DNA of 64,000 bases from Chryseobacterium sp. MEBOG06 (GCF_021869765.1 NZ_CP084580.1:186001-250000); one strand, 5' to 3'; numbered from the stretch's first letter, positions 1 to 9,191 are shown. The notes: a model not told the origin generated them from the sequence alone. Made by a program: numbers and translations.

Positions 1-2520
1 GATCTGTGCATTCAGAATGGCATAAGATTCAGAATATGCCGGAAGCTGAAACTCCTGAGGGTTGCTTGACGTATCAGGAAGTCTTTGCTTGCCCACCCAG
101 TTTAAAGTAGTATCAAAACTCCAGAATCCGCCTTTATCATTTTTATTGGTTGAATAGGCTAGATTAACGAAACCTCTGTGCTTGGCCATGAAAGGAACTT
201 CTCTCCTTCCACCGATATAATCAGCCTGTACATCATAATATTTATAAGCTAACCTTACTTCAAGGTTTTTCACAGGCATAAAATCCCATTGCGTCTGAAA
301 TGAATTGGCAAATGATTTTCCTTCAAGATTGTAAAAAGTCAACTGTTGTGGAGATTTGTCCAGATCCACTAAAACCTGATCCTGGAAATCTGTTCTGAAG
401 AAGTCTGCAATAATACTGGATTTTCTTCCAAACAGCTTAAATTCCTGCTGTAAACTTGCACCGTAGTTCCATGCGATTTCTGGCTTTAATCCATAGATGT
501 TTCCATTGTTCGGTAAAATAGTAATCGTTCTGTTGGAAGCAAAATACTGCTGGCTTTCTGCAAATACATTCGCCGTTCTGAATCCTCTTCCCGCAGATAG
601 TCTTAAAATCGTCTGAGGTGTGAAGTCATATTTAAAATTAACTCTCGGTGTAAACTGAGTTCCTGCCAGATTATGGAAATCTACTCTGGAACCTGCTACC
701 AAGGTGTATTTTAACCCTGTTAAAGTATATTCCGCAAAAATACCCGGCACAATTTCATTCCTTCTCAGATCATCCGTTAAATAAGTTTCCTTATAACCAT
801 CATATAAAAAACTTGCACCAACTTTATACTTGTTGTTGGTATTTCCGATGATGCTTTCGAATATTAAATTGGAATAATAAGTATGCTGTTGTCCCGCATA
901 ATTTCTCCATCCGAAAAAGCTGTCCTGCTGGTGGTAGACATACTGGTTCATCCATCCGATACTCTGGTAAGGTTTTCCTTTAAAAACATAGCCTGTTTTA
1001 TTCCAAACCTGGAATCTTGAAATATCAATCCCTACACCATAAGCGGTCTGATCATCCTGAGGCAGTTTTTTATTAAAATCAACCTGCCCCGCAGTTCTTT
1101 CATCTCTGATAAAATTTATTCCAAAGTGAGATCCGAACCCTGATTTTTCAAGATCATTATAATTAAGTAAATATGCTGCATTGATCTGGGTTCCTTTCGG
1201 TCTGTCCAGAAAACCATCATGATTCATATCCGTATTACCGAAAGTTCCGTTCCCGTGCAGCAGAAAAGTATGAGACCATTTATCATTGATGGGGGCAACG
1301 TTGGTAATATTGATTTCTGCTCTTCCGTTAAAATCAGAAAAAAGGTTCAGAGAAGTCTCAGGTTCTTTTGCATTTTTCAAAAGCTCCGTGTTAATCTGTC
1401 CTGTAATACTTTCATAACCATTCGTTACCGTACTTCCTCCCTTTGTCAGCTGAATACTTTCAATCCATCTTCCAGGAATAAAGTTTAAACCATATGCAGA
1501 AGCCAGTCCTCTGATTTCAGGAAGCTGTTCCTTGGTTAAACTCGTGTATTTTTGATCTAAACCAAGCATTTTTAACTGCTTAGTCCCTGTAACAGCGTTA
1601 CTGAAAGAAACATCTACTGTTGCATTTGTTTCAAAACTTTCAGAAAGGTTACAACAAGCCGCTTTTAGCAGTTCTTTTTTATCAATATTAAAAACAAGTC
1701 CTGCTTCTTTCTTGCTTAAAGCTGTTGCCGCTTTAGAACCTGTCACTACTACACCATCAATGCTTTTTTCATTCTTTTTGTGATCTTCTTTAGCTGATAG
1801 TGTCTGATGCTCTTTGTGGTCTTCATGTTGCGTTCCTTCCTCATAATGAACCTTTGGATTAGCTTCTCCAAAAGTAAAGTCTCTGTCGTACAGGCAACAT
1901 CCCGGAAGTCCGTTATACACTGCGTCAGAGGCTTTGTATTTTTCATTGTCGTGTCCTGCATCAGCGATAGCTCGTAAAATTTTATCTGATGAAGTTTTTG
2001 ACGGGTCAAAATTCAACACAACAGTTTGTTTCTCTGCATTCCATTCTGCTGCATCTGCACCAGCTCCTTTTGCTGCCTTTTCTATTCTGGCTTTGCATGA
2101 AGCACAGTTTCCTCTTACATAGAACTCATTCTCTTTTTTCGCATTCATTTGATGCTCATGGTGGTGAGTTTCTGTCTGAGCAGACTCTTGTAGGTCTCTA
2201 TTGTAATGGCAGCATCCCGGAAGACCTTCATAGGTTTTATCAGAGGCTTTAAATTTTTCATTATCATGCCCGGCTTCAGCTACTTTCTTCAAAATATCAT
2301 CAGTAGAAACCTTATCCGTTTCTATGGTTAACGTCTGAAGATCAATAGAGTAAACTGCTGTTTTTGCGCCTGCATTTTTTGCGGCACTTTCAATTCTTGT
2401 TTTGCACATTTCACAGTTCCCTTTTACCTTGAACTGGTTTTTTGAAAGTGTTTGAGCAGAGATAAATTGTGTAAATAGGAATAATGCACCAAGTATCAAC
2501 CTGGAAATATGTAATTTCAT
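1..2520 (-). CDS. TonB-dependent receptor with two N-terminal heavy-metal-associated (HMA) domains, 3' end beyond the window
   Basis: This is an outer-membrane receptor, probably for a metal or metal complex. The frame is open from the ATG at 2520 to the left edge (840 codons), so only the C-terminal end of the barrel is missing. Residues 1-22 are a signal peptide. Two HMA units follow, with CEMC at residues 36-39 and CASC at 139-142. Each is trailed by a copy of a GLPGCC motif (99-104 and 204-209), so the whole unit of about 100 residues is duplicated. A His-rich linker (118-123 and 232-238) leads to a TonB plug (around 255-400) and beta-barrel. The gene is last in a minus-strand group with the Cys-rich and lipoprotein genes upstream. 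HMA CxxC pairs normally bind Cu(I) or related soft metals, so copper is the best guess. The substrate is inferred, not shown. Confidence 0.9.
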   Translation of the reverse strand, partial: MKLHISRLILGALFLFTQFISAQTLSKNQFKVKGNCEMCKTRIESAAKNAGAKTAVYSIDLQTLTIETDKVSTDDILKKVAEAGHDNEKFKASDKTYEGLPGCCHYNRDLQESAQTETHHHEHQMNAKKENEFYVRGNCASCKARIEKAAKGAGADAAEWNAEKQTVVLNFDPSKTSSDKILRAIADAGHDNEKYKASDAVYNGLPGCCLYDRDFTFGEANPKVHYEEGTQHEDHKEHQTLSAKEDHKKNEKSIDGVVVTGSKAATALSKKEAGLVFNIDKKELLKAACCNLSESFETNATVDVSFSNAVTGTKQLKMLGLDQKYTSLTKEQLPEIRGLASAYGLNFIPGRWIESIQLTKGGSTVTNGYESITGQINTELLKNAKEPETSLNLFSDFNGRAEINITNVAPINDKWSHTFLLHGNGTFGNTDMNHDGFLDRPKGTQINAAYLLNYNDLEKSGFGSHFGINFIRDERTAGQVDFNKKLPQDDQTAYGVGIDISRFQVWNKTGYVFKGKPYQSIGWMNQYVYHQQDSFFGWRNYAGQQHTYYSNLIFESIIGNTNNKYKVGASFLYDGYKETYLTDDLRRNEIVPGIFAEYTLTGLKYTLVAGSRVDFHNLAGTQFTPRVNFKYDFTPQTILRLSAGRGFRTANVFAESQQYFASNRTITILPNNGNIYGLKPEIAWNYGASLQQEFKLFGRKSSIIADFFRTDFQDQVLVDLDKSPQQLTFYNLEGKSFANSFQTQWDFMPVKNLEVRLAYKYYDVQADYIGGRREVPFMAKHRGFVNLAYSTNKNDKGGFWSFDTTLNWVGKQRLPDTSSNPQEFQLPAYSESYAILNAQI

Positions 2521-2589
2521 TTTGTTTAAAAGTTTAGATTAATTAAAAAATGGTTCATTAAGCATTATAATGAACTCACAATGTTTTAA

Positions 2590-2949
2590 TTAACCTATTT
2601 TAGGCGGTTGCCAGATTTCCTTTAAACGGTCTGAAAGATAAGGATCTGAATAATGGAACTGGGGATTCTTATTCGCTTTGTAATAAGATAGTTCCAGATG
2701 TAGATTTTTTGAAAACGGAGTCTCAATAAAAGTATAACAGGCAACACATGATGAACAGCAGTCGTCATTACATGATTTTTTTTGATCATGTCTGTTGTCT
2801 TTTTTGGAAGAATGATTTTTACAGCAGTCACTCTTTTTAGACTCTGCTTTACAGCATGTTTCCTGCATCCCTTGCGCATAGAAGCTATCCTTAGGAATCA
2901 AGAAAATCCCTAAGCAAAACACGATTGCAAGTATGTGAAACAACTTCAT
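2590..2949 (-). CDS. small exported Cys/His-rich protein, putative metal binder
   Basis: This 119-residue protein has no family I recognise. It starts with a signal peptide (MKLFHILAIVFCLGIFLIP). A mid-section follows with three CC pairs and single Cys residues (motifs ETCCKAE, SDCCKNH, DDCCSSCVAC), mixed with Lys, Asp and His. The last 50 residues are Cys-free. I chose the ATG at 2949 because a signal peptide begins there; a longer frame from 2988 would run into the upstream lipoprotein gene. It lies between that lipoprotein gene (19 nt away) and the HMA receptor (69 nt away), so it is probably co-transcribed with them. Soft-metal binding in the periplasm is inferred from composition and neighbours only. 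Confidence 0.7.
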   Translation of the reverse strand: MKLFHILAIVFCLGIFLIPKDSFYAQGMQETCCKAESKKSDCCKNHSSKKDNRHDQKKSCNDDCCSSCVACYTFIETPFSKNLHLELSYYKANKNPQFHYSDPYLSDRLKEIWQPPKIG

Positions 2950-2968
2950 ATGTGCAAAAATAAGAAAT

Positions 2969-3622
2969 TTATGGCAAAGGATCACCAACTTTTACCGAGC
3001 AGTTGTGCCAAGGCTCTCCGTGTGCAGGGTTAGCTTTTGGTTTTTCACCCATTGCAAGATTTTGAGCAGCGGGTGCCGGGGAAGGAGTTGGAGTGGTTTG
3101 TACCACATTCTGGACAGGCTGTGGAGCCGGAGCGGGTTTACTGTTTAAAGGCTGGCCTACCGGAATATCACATCGGTGTCCCGGCTGTCCATGCGGAGGA
3201 TTCATTCCCGGAGCTGTTTTTACCGGTTTTCCGTTGTTATCAATGGCAATTTTACCAGGTGATACTGAGTTGGGATCAATCTGAATGGTATTGGTTCCTC
3301 CTCCTACATTGATGTTTTGAGCAGCTGGAGTGGCATTAGCCGGCTGGCTGTTTAGAGGCTGTCCTACTGGAATATCGCATCGGTGGCCGGGCTGCCCGTG
3401 TGGAGGATTCATTCCCGGTGCAGTAGCCATAGGAGCCGGATTGGAATTTGTCTGAATTCCGGCCTGTTCCATTAATGCTGTTTTAGAAGTGCTGTTTGAA
3501 GCTATATTAGGCTGTGTAACGCCTGCTTCTTCTTTTAAATAAGTTGCTTTTTCATCCTTTTTACAAGATGTTGCTAATAGTGATACGGTGATCAAACCTA
3601 TAAATGTATTCTTCATATCCAT
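2969..3622 (-). CDS. lipoprotein with three copies of a His/Cys motif (HGQPGHRC type)
   Basis: This is a 217-residue lipoprotein: the signal ends in LLATSC, a lipobox, followed by KKDE. The remainder is Pro/Ala/Asn-rich and probably unstructured. It carries two near-identical copies of APGMNPPHGQPGHRCDIPVG (followed by QPLNS) and a third diverged copy reading NPAHGEPWHNCSVKVGDPLP at the extreme C-terminus. Each copy holds two His and one Cys at fixed spacing, which suggests a metal site. I have seen similar motifs in flavobacterial hypothetical proteins but know of no established function. The start could be the ATG at 3622 or the second Met two codons later. It is first in the group that ends with the HMA TonB receptor. 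Confidence 0.75.
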   Translation of the reverse strand: MDMKNTFIGLITVSLLATSCKKDEKATYLKEEAGVTQPNIASNSTSKTALMEQAGIQTNSNPAPMATAPGMNPPHGQPGHRCDIPVGQPLNSQPANATPAAQNINVGGGTNTIQIDPNSVSPGKIAIDNNGKPVKTAPGMNPPHGQPGHRCDIPVGQPLNSKPAPAPQPVQNVVQTTPTPSPAPAAQNLAMGEKPKANPAHGEPWHNCSVKVGDPLP

Positions 3623-3631
3623 TGGTATGAA

Positions 3632-3673
3632 ACAAAATTAGCAAAACATTTTCAATTGTTTTGCTAATTTTAT
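3632..3673 (-). terminator. perfect 15-bp inverted repeat between rprY-like gene and lipoprotein gene
   Basis: The arms at 3634-3648 and 3657-3671 are perfectly complementary with an 8-nt loop. Read on the minus strand, the hairpin follows the response-regulator stop and is followed by a short T-rich tract, as in an intrinsic terminator. The distal arm also contains TAATTTTG (3639 to 3632, minus strand), a match to the flavobacterial -7 box, just upstream of the lipoprotein start. It may therefore be a terminator, an operator, or both. Confidence 0.6.
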
Positions 3674-3694
3674 ATTTATAATTTGATTTTTGGC

Positions 3695-4381
3695 TTAATT
3701 TTTTACCAAAAGTCTAAATCCTTCTCCGTGAACGTTGATAATTTCCAACCCTTCGTCATCTTTTAATAATTTACGAAGCTTAGCAATATAAACGTCCATA
3801 CTTCTAGCGGTAAAGTAATTTTCTTTTTTCCAGATCTTTCTCAAGGCAAGATCTCTTGGCATAAAGTCGTTTCTGTGGATGCAAAGAAGTTTTAGCAGCT
3901 CATTTTCCTTCGGAGACAGTTTATATTCTTTATCACCTACTTTCAGTTGTCTCAGCATAGAGTCAAAGAAAATATTGCTGATCTTAAACTGTTCCTGTTC
4001 TTCATTTTCCAGTGTCGAGCTTCTTTGAAGAATAGCTTTGATCTTGTATAAAAGAAGTTCAGTATCAAAAGGCTTTGTGATATAATCATCAGCACCCAGT
4101 TGATATCCTTTCAAAATATCCTCCCTCATATTTCTTGCGGTAAGGAATATAATTGGTGTATTTTTGTCAATCTTTTTTACGTCTTCAGCCAATGAAAACC
4201 CATCTTTTTTAGGCATCATTACGTCAAAAATGCAGATGTCAAATTCATTTTCTGTGAATTCTTTAAGTCCCTGCTCTCCATCAGTGGCAAGAGTTACTTC
4301 AAAATTATTGATTGTCAAATAATCTTTAAGCACCGCCCCGAAACTCTGATCGTCCTCTACTAATAATATTCTGTTGCTCAT
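3695..4381 (-). CDS. rprY: OmpR-family response regulator, RprY-like
   Basis: This is a 228-residue DNA-binding response regulator. The receiver domain (1-120) has the acidic pair EDD at 9-11, the phospho-acceptor D53 (IFDVMMP), T81 and K103 (TKPF). A winged-helix output domain (about 130-226) contains the DYA-like stretch ARSMDVYIAKLRKLL and ends in HGEGFRLL. It lies 92 nt downstream of the kinase coding region on the same strand, so the two form a two-component operon. In Bacteroidota the closest described relatives are RprX/RprY. The targets cannot be read from the sequence. Confidence 0.88.
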   Translation of the reverse strand: MSNRILLVEDDQSFGAVLKDYLTINNFEVTLATDGEQGLKEFTENEFDICIFDVMMPKKDGFSLAEDVKKIDKNTPIIFLTARNMREDILKGYQLGADDYITKPFDTELLLYKIKAILQRSSTLENEEQEQFKISNIFFDSMLRQLKVGDKEYKLSPKENELLKLLCIHRNDFMPRDLALRKIWKKENYFTARSMDVYIAKLRKLLKDDEGLEIINVHGEGFRLLVKN

Positions 4382-4473
4382 AACTTTTACTAATTAATGA
4401 TTACAATTAAGAATGAACATTCTCACTCTATCTTCTTATATTTTGATATTTGGTTTTACTTTTATTGATGTTT

Positions 4474-6017
4474 CTAGCTCATTGGAAGCTTTATCGTAAA
4501 CTTACTTCCATTTCCCTTATTGGATTCTACTATAATCTGTCCTTTGTGCAGTTCTACAATTTTCTTTACGTAGGAAAGGCCTAATCCCTGTCCTTTTACA
4601 TTGTGAATATTTCCGGTTTCTTCTCTGAAGAATTTTTCGAAAATTTTAGTCTTATTCTGAGTATCCATTCCCATCCCTTTGTCTGAAATTTCGATAACAT
4701 ACCATTGTTCCTCATTTCTTGTCTCTACATGAATTTCCGGTGCATCAGGAGAATATTTATTGGCATTATCCAGCAGGTTAACCAGCATATTTGAGATATG
4801 GAATTCATCAATCTTGAAATTATAATGAGTCGCATTGAATTTTTGAGTAAGCGATCCCTTTCTCTGTTCCACGATAAGATTGAAAGATTCTGTTGTTCTT
4901 TTGATCAGTTCTCTTACGTTGGTTTCTTTTAAGAACAGTTCAACTTCATTTCTCTCAAGCTTAGACATATTAAGTACATTCTCCACCTGCTTCTTCATCC
5001 TTAGGTTCTCCTGTTTGATCAGTTCTGAATAATATTTCACCTTATCCGGATTGGTCGCAATCTTATCATTGGCCAAAGAATCTGTGGCTACTGAAATAGT
5101 GGCTAGAGGAGTTTTGAATTCGTGAGACATATTGTTGATGAAGTCCGTTTTCACTTCAGCAAGCTTCTTCTGTCTCATCATATAGTTGATGGAGATGATA
5201 TAAATACCCAAAATGGTAAGAAGTGAAAGAAAGGTCCCTAAAAGCATCGGCCAGTTGTTCATCGCGAGGGAATATTCTTTCTTCGGGAAAACCAATGCTA
5301 GGCTGTATAATGTATTCTTTTTATCTGTAAAAAGAGGGTAGCTGTACGTGTTGCTGTCTTTTTTTCTTTGTAGGCTTTATTGGCAATGCTGGTAAGTTTA
5401 CTGTTCTTATCAAGCACTCCATATCCGAACTTTGCAGTGATTCCTCTTATTCTCAGTTCCTTCGTGATTACGGAATCAAGGGTTTGGGAATCTACTCTTT
5501 TCGTAATAGGAAGATTTTTACCATAGACCTTTACAAACTCTTTCATAGAATAATCACCCGTTTCAATATCCTGATTGATATCGGTGGTGAGAAGTTCGCG
5601 GTTCGTGGTATCTCTTTTTATTTTATAGGCGGCTTCATCGGTATACAACGTGGTAAGCTTCACAGAATCTCCTTTTTTAGAGATCGGAAGCTGTGTATTG
5701 GATATGATATTTTTAGAATAGATAATCTGTCGCTGGGTTCCGGAGTCTTCTACCTGTTGAATAGTCGTTAATGAAGGCTGCTTGCTGTTGGCAATAATAT
5801 TTTTTCTGAAATCTTTAATATCCTTATTCAAATATTTATCGGCCTCAATCTCTTCAACACTTTTTGACGTACTTTCCAAAACAGCATACACTTTGTTTGA
5901 AAAATCCTGCTCGAGGACACCGTAATAGCCTTTCAACCAATAAAATTGGAGCGTCACAAAGACAATCAGTGAGATCGTCATAAACACCGAAATTATTGGG
6001 ATGAATTTGTTATTCAT
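4474..6017 (-). pseudogene. rprX: sensor histidine kinase, RprX-like, interrupted by a one-base frameshift
   Basis: Two adjoining frames together encode one kinase. The 5' part (6017 to about 5366) has a transmembrane segment at residues 7-28 and a periplasmic domain, then runs into a stop at 5298. The 3' part continues in another frame with a second membrane segment (WPMLLGTFLSLLTILGIYII), the H-box NNMSHEFKTPLA, N-box NLLDNANKY, G1 DKGMGMD, F-box FEKFF and G2 GQGLGLSYVKK. The 3' part has only TTG as a possible start (5295). Adding one T to the T7 run at 5359-5365 joins the frames into about 514 codons and restores a smooth reading through KKDSNTYSYPLFTDKKNTL. It could be a real lesion, a slipped-strand switch, or a sequencing error. 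The partner regulator is intact. Confidence 0.85.
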
Positions 6018-6217
6018 TAGTTAATTATATATGTTTTGGAAAAATGAATGTTAAAATTAATTGTTTTAAGACTACATAAACAAAAAACGAGCCAAATAAA
6101 TGTTTTTTTTCTCTTAAAAGAGTGTTTTTTAACAATTATTTATGAATTATCTTTTACTTGTCATATGAAAAGTCCTTTCAATAAATAAAATGGTAACTTT
6201 ATTAAAAATAATTACTT

Positions 6218-6706
6218 ATGGAATCTAATATCATTTTTAACAAAGATTTTGACGCAAAGAGCACTTATGTCATGAAAATTTATGATGCTGATGTTTCAAA
6301 AGTATGGGACTATTTTACCAAATCCGAATTGCTGGATCAATGGTGGGGCCCTAAACCCTGGAGATGCGAAACAATAAATCAGGATTTTAAAGAAGATGGA
6401 GTCTGGCTTTATTCAATGGTCGGACCAAATGGTGACAGAGGATATGCCCAATTCAGATATGGAGAAATCATGGAGCACAGGAGTATCGACTGGATGAGTG
6501 CTTTTTGTGATGAAAAAGGAACTGTGAACGAAGATTTTCCACCATCAAAGTGGCTGGTCGGTTTTACTGGGGTGGAAGAAGGAACAAAAGTAACCGTCAA
6601 TATTCATTATCAATCTCAGGAAGTCATGAAAAAATTGTTTGATATGGGATTTGAAGGAGGTTTTACCATGGGGCTGAATCAGCTGGAGGAGATTCTGAGT
6701 AAATAA
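6218..6706 (+). CDS. SRPBCC/AHSA1-domain protein
   Basis: This 162-residue protein has the START-like fold of the Aha1 C-terminal (AHSA1) family. The recognisable pattern is a first strand with YDADVSKVWDYFTKSELLDQ, then WWGPKPWRCETINQDFKEDG, then a long C-terminal helix with GFEGGFTMGLNQLEEIL. Family members bind hydrophobic ligands or act as stress proteins, but most have no defined substrate. It stands alone on the plus strand, divergent from the kinase gene. A TAACTTTA element near 6193 resembles a -7 box 20 nt before the ATG. Confidence 0.8.
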   Translation: MESNIIFNKDFDAKSTYVMKIYDADVSKVWDYFTKSELLDQWWGPKPWRCETINQDFKEDGVWLYSMVGPNGDRGYAQFRYGEIMEHRSIDWMSAFCDEKGTVNEDFPPSKWLVGFTGVEEGTKVTVNIHYQSQEVMKKLFDMGFEGGFTMGLNQLEEILSK

Positions 6707-6773
6707 CCCTAACCCATAAGATTGATTAAACCGTTCAGCTTAATATTCAAATTGAACTGTGTTTTTAAATATA

Positions 6774-6808
6774 AAAAGCTTGGAAAAATATCCAAGCTTT
6801 ATTTTTAT
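6774..6808. terminator. bidirectional terminator
   Basis: AAAGCTTGGA (6776-6785) pairs with TCCAAGCTTT (6792-6801) around a 6-nt loop, with T-rich sequence on one side and A-rich on the other. It sits between the convergent SRPBCC gene and the minus-strand gene ending at 6805. Confidence 0.8.
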
Positions 6809-7146
6809 AACAGTTCTTCGTCCTGAAAATATTGTATGATTGCCTTTTTCATAAGCAATGACTGCTCATTGGGTCTTAATTCAGGCAAGCCCTCTATTTT
6901 TTCGAAATGTGGCCATCCATCTTCGTAATGCGTAAATTTATAATAGCCAAACGGTTCCAATAATCTGCAAACCGCTATATGAAGAATATTTAATTTATCG
7001 TCTTTCGTATATTTTTGTTGACCACTTCCCAGTTCCTGAAGTCCAATTAAAAATAATATAGTTTCAATGGGCGGATTTTTTTCAGTCTGGAAATTTTCTT
7101 CAAAGAATTGTTCTACTTTTTTCCAATATTCAGCTTCGTTGATCAT
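6805..7146 (-). CDS. conserved hypothetical protein, 113 aa
   Basis: This is a soluble protein with no signal peptide or membrane segment. It contains ETILFLIGLQELGSG and a Trp/His-containing middle (THYEDGWPHFEKI). I recognise it only as a hypothetical found in Bacteroidota. The ATG overlaps the stop of the upstream S9 peptidase gene by 4 nt (7143-7146), which implies translational coupling. A partner role with the peptidase is possible but unproven. Confidence 0.75.
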   Translation of the reverse strand: MINEAEYWKKVEQFFEENFQTEKNPPIETILFLIGLQELGSGQQKYTKDDKLNILHIAVCRLLEPFGYYKFTHYEDGWPHFEKIEGLPELRPNEQSLLMKKAIIQYFQDEELL

Positions 7147-9191
7147 TCTTTTTGATTTTCTAATTTTAATAAAAATGCGAATTCCAATGCGTCTTCTTTC
7201 AAAGATTCAAATCTTCCGCTTGCGCCTCCATGCCCGGAGCTCATATCTGTTTTAAATACTAAAATATTATCGTCTGTCTTTACCTCTCTTAGCTTTGCTG
7301 TCCATTTTGCAGGTTCCCAATACTGTACCTGAGAATCATGGAACCCGGTAGTGATCAGCATATGTGGATACTCTTTAGCTTCTACATTGTCATAAGGAGA
7401 GTATTCTTTCATATAATGATAATATTCTTTATCATTTGGATTTCCCCATTCATCATATTCTCCGGTAGTCAAAGGAATAGTATCATCCAGCATTGTGGTA
7501 ACTACATCTACAAAAGGAACCTGTGCTACTATTCCGTGGAATAATTGTGGCTCATAGTTCACTACAGCTCCTACCAAAAGTCCTCCTGCACTTCCGCCCA
7601 TGGCGTATATATGTCTGGACGAAGTGTAATTTTCCTTTATCAGGTATTTTCCTGCATCAATGAAATCAAAGAATGTATTTTTCTTATAAAGCATTTTTCC
7701 ATCTTCATACCACTCTCTACCCAGGTACTCTCCTCCGCGTATGTGGGCGATAGCGTAGATAAATCCTCTGTCCAGAATAGACAATCTTACATTGGAAAAA
7801 CTGGCATCTACGGTATGGCCGTAACTTCCATATCCATATAATAGGAGTGGGGTATCGGCGGTTTTTTTGGTGTCTTTGTGGTATACCAAAGAAATAGGGA
7901 TTTTAGTCTCTCCGTCTCTGGAGTCTGCCCAAATTCTTTCAGAAATATAGTTTTCCGGGAAGAAGTTTCCGCCCAAAACTTCCTGCTGTTTCAGGAGCTT
8001 TGTCGTTTTTTCCTTCATGTTGTACTCGTAAGTTGAGCTTGGCTGTGTCAATGATGTATAGCCATAACGTAAAACTTCTGTGTCAAATTCAAGATTGACC
8101 CCAATATAGCAGGTATAGGTAGGATCGGAGAATGGCAGGTAATATGAGTCCTGTGTTTTTTCATCAATGATTTTGATCTGAAGAAGTCCTTTTTCTCTTT
8201 CTTCAAGAACCAGATAATCTCTGAAAATTTCAAAACCTTCCAGCAAAACCTCGGCACGGTGAGGGATAACATCTACCCAGTTTTCCATACCGCAGTTGGC
8301 GATCTTTGTTTTTACAATTTTAAAATTTGTAGCATCATCGGCATTTGTAATGATGTAAAATTCATCCTCGTAATGTTCAACAGAATATTCAAGATCATCT
8401 ATTCTTGGCTGGATAATAGTCCAGTCTGTGAATACATTATTTGAAGGGATGAAGCGGTGCTCATCAGAAATAGTACTTGAACTTGCGATGAAAATATACT
8501 GTAAAGATTTTGTTTTGAATACGTTGACATCAAAAGTCTCGTCTTCTTCATGGAAAATAAGAATATCTTCAGATGAATCCGTCCCCAGTAGGTGTCTGTA
8601 TACCTGGAATGCACGAAGGTTTTTATCTTTTCTGATATAGAAAACATGCTTGTTATCGTTAGCCCATACAGCTTTTCCTGTAGTGTTCGGAATCGTGTCA
8701 GGAAGAATTTCTCCGGTCTTTAAGTTTTTAAAGTTTAACGTGTAAATTCTTCTTCCTACATTATCTGAAGAAAAAGACGTCAGCTCATTATTAGGGCTTA
8801 CAGCCACACTTCCTACTTCAAAGAACTCCTCTCCCTCGGCTAAGATATTCACATCAAGAACAATTTCTTCCTGATTGTCCAGGCTTTTATACTTTCTGCA
8901 GAAGATTGGATATTCTTTACCCTCTTCATATCTTACGATGTACCAGTATTCATTAAAGATGTAAGGAAGTGATTCGTCATCTTTTTTATAGCGGGCCTTC
9001 ATCTCCTCAAAAAGATTTTCCTGAAGAGTTTCTGTGTCTTTCATGATGAATTCTTCGTAAGCATTTTCTTCTTCAAGATATTTGATGACTTCAGGGTTTT
9101 CTCTTTCATTGAGCCAAAAGTAATTGTCAATTCTTCTGTCGCCGTGGGTTTCTAATATTTTTTCTATTTTTTTTGCTTGTGGGGCTTTCAT
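7143..9191 (-). CDS. S9 family oligopeptidase (oligopeptidase B/prolyl oligopeptidase type)
   Basis: This 682-residue serine peptidase cleaves short peptides, by family analogy after basic residues or proline. The N-terminal half is the beta-propeller, beginning with HGDRRIDNYFWLNERENPEV, typical of oligopeptidase B. The C-terminal alpha/beta-hydrolase domain has the nucleophile in GGSAGG (Ser near residue 532), the Asp in TGFHDSQVQYWEPAKW and the catalytic His in SSGHGGASGR. No signal peptide is present, so a cytoplasmic location is likely. Oligopeptidase B is the closest match from the propeller start and C-terminal pattern. It is followed with a 4-nt overlap by the 113-residue gene. Confidence 0.9.
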   Translation of the reverse strand: MKAPQAKKIEKILETHGDRRIDNYFWLNERENPEVIKYLEEENAYEEFIMKDTETLQENLFEEMKARYKKDDESLPYIFNEYWYIVRYEEGKEYPIFCRKYKSLDNQEEIVLDVNILAEGEEFFEVGSVAVSPNNELTSFSSDNVGRRIYTLNFKNLKTGEILPDTIPNTTGKAVWANDNKHVFYIRKDKNLRAFQVYRHLLGTDSSEDILIFHEEDETFDVNVFKTKSLQYIFIASSSTISDEHRFIPSNNVFTDWTIIQPRIDDLEYSVEHYEDEFYIITNADDATNFKIVKTKIANCGMENWVDVIPHRAEVLLEGFEIFRDYLVLEEREKGLLQIKIIDEKTQDSYYLPFSDPTYTCYIGVNLEFDTEVLRYGYTSLTQPSSTYEYNMKEKTTKLLKQQEVLGGNFFPENYISERIWADSRDGETKIPISLVYHKDTKKTADTPLLLYGYGSYGHTVDASFSNVRLSILDRGFIYAIAHIRGGEYLGREWYEDGKMLYKKNTFFDFIDAGKYLIKENYTSSRHIYAMGGSAGGLLVGAVVNYEPQLFHGIVAQVPFVDVVTTMLDDTIPLTTGEYDEWGNPNDKEYYHYMKEYSPYDNVEAKEYPHMLITTGFHDSQVQYWEPAKWTAKLREVKTDDNILVFKTDMSSGHGGASGRFESLKEDALEFAFLLKLENQKE

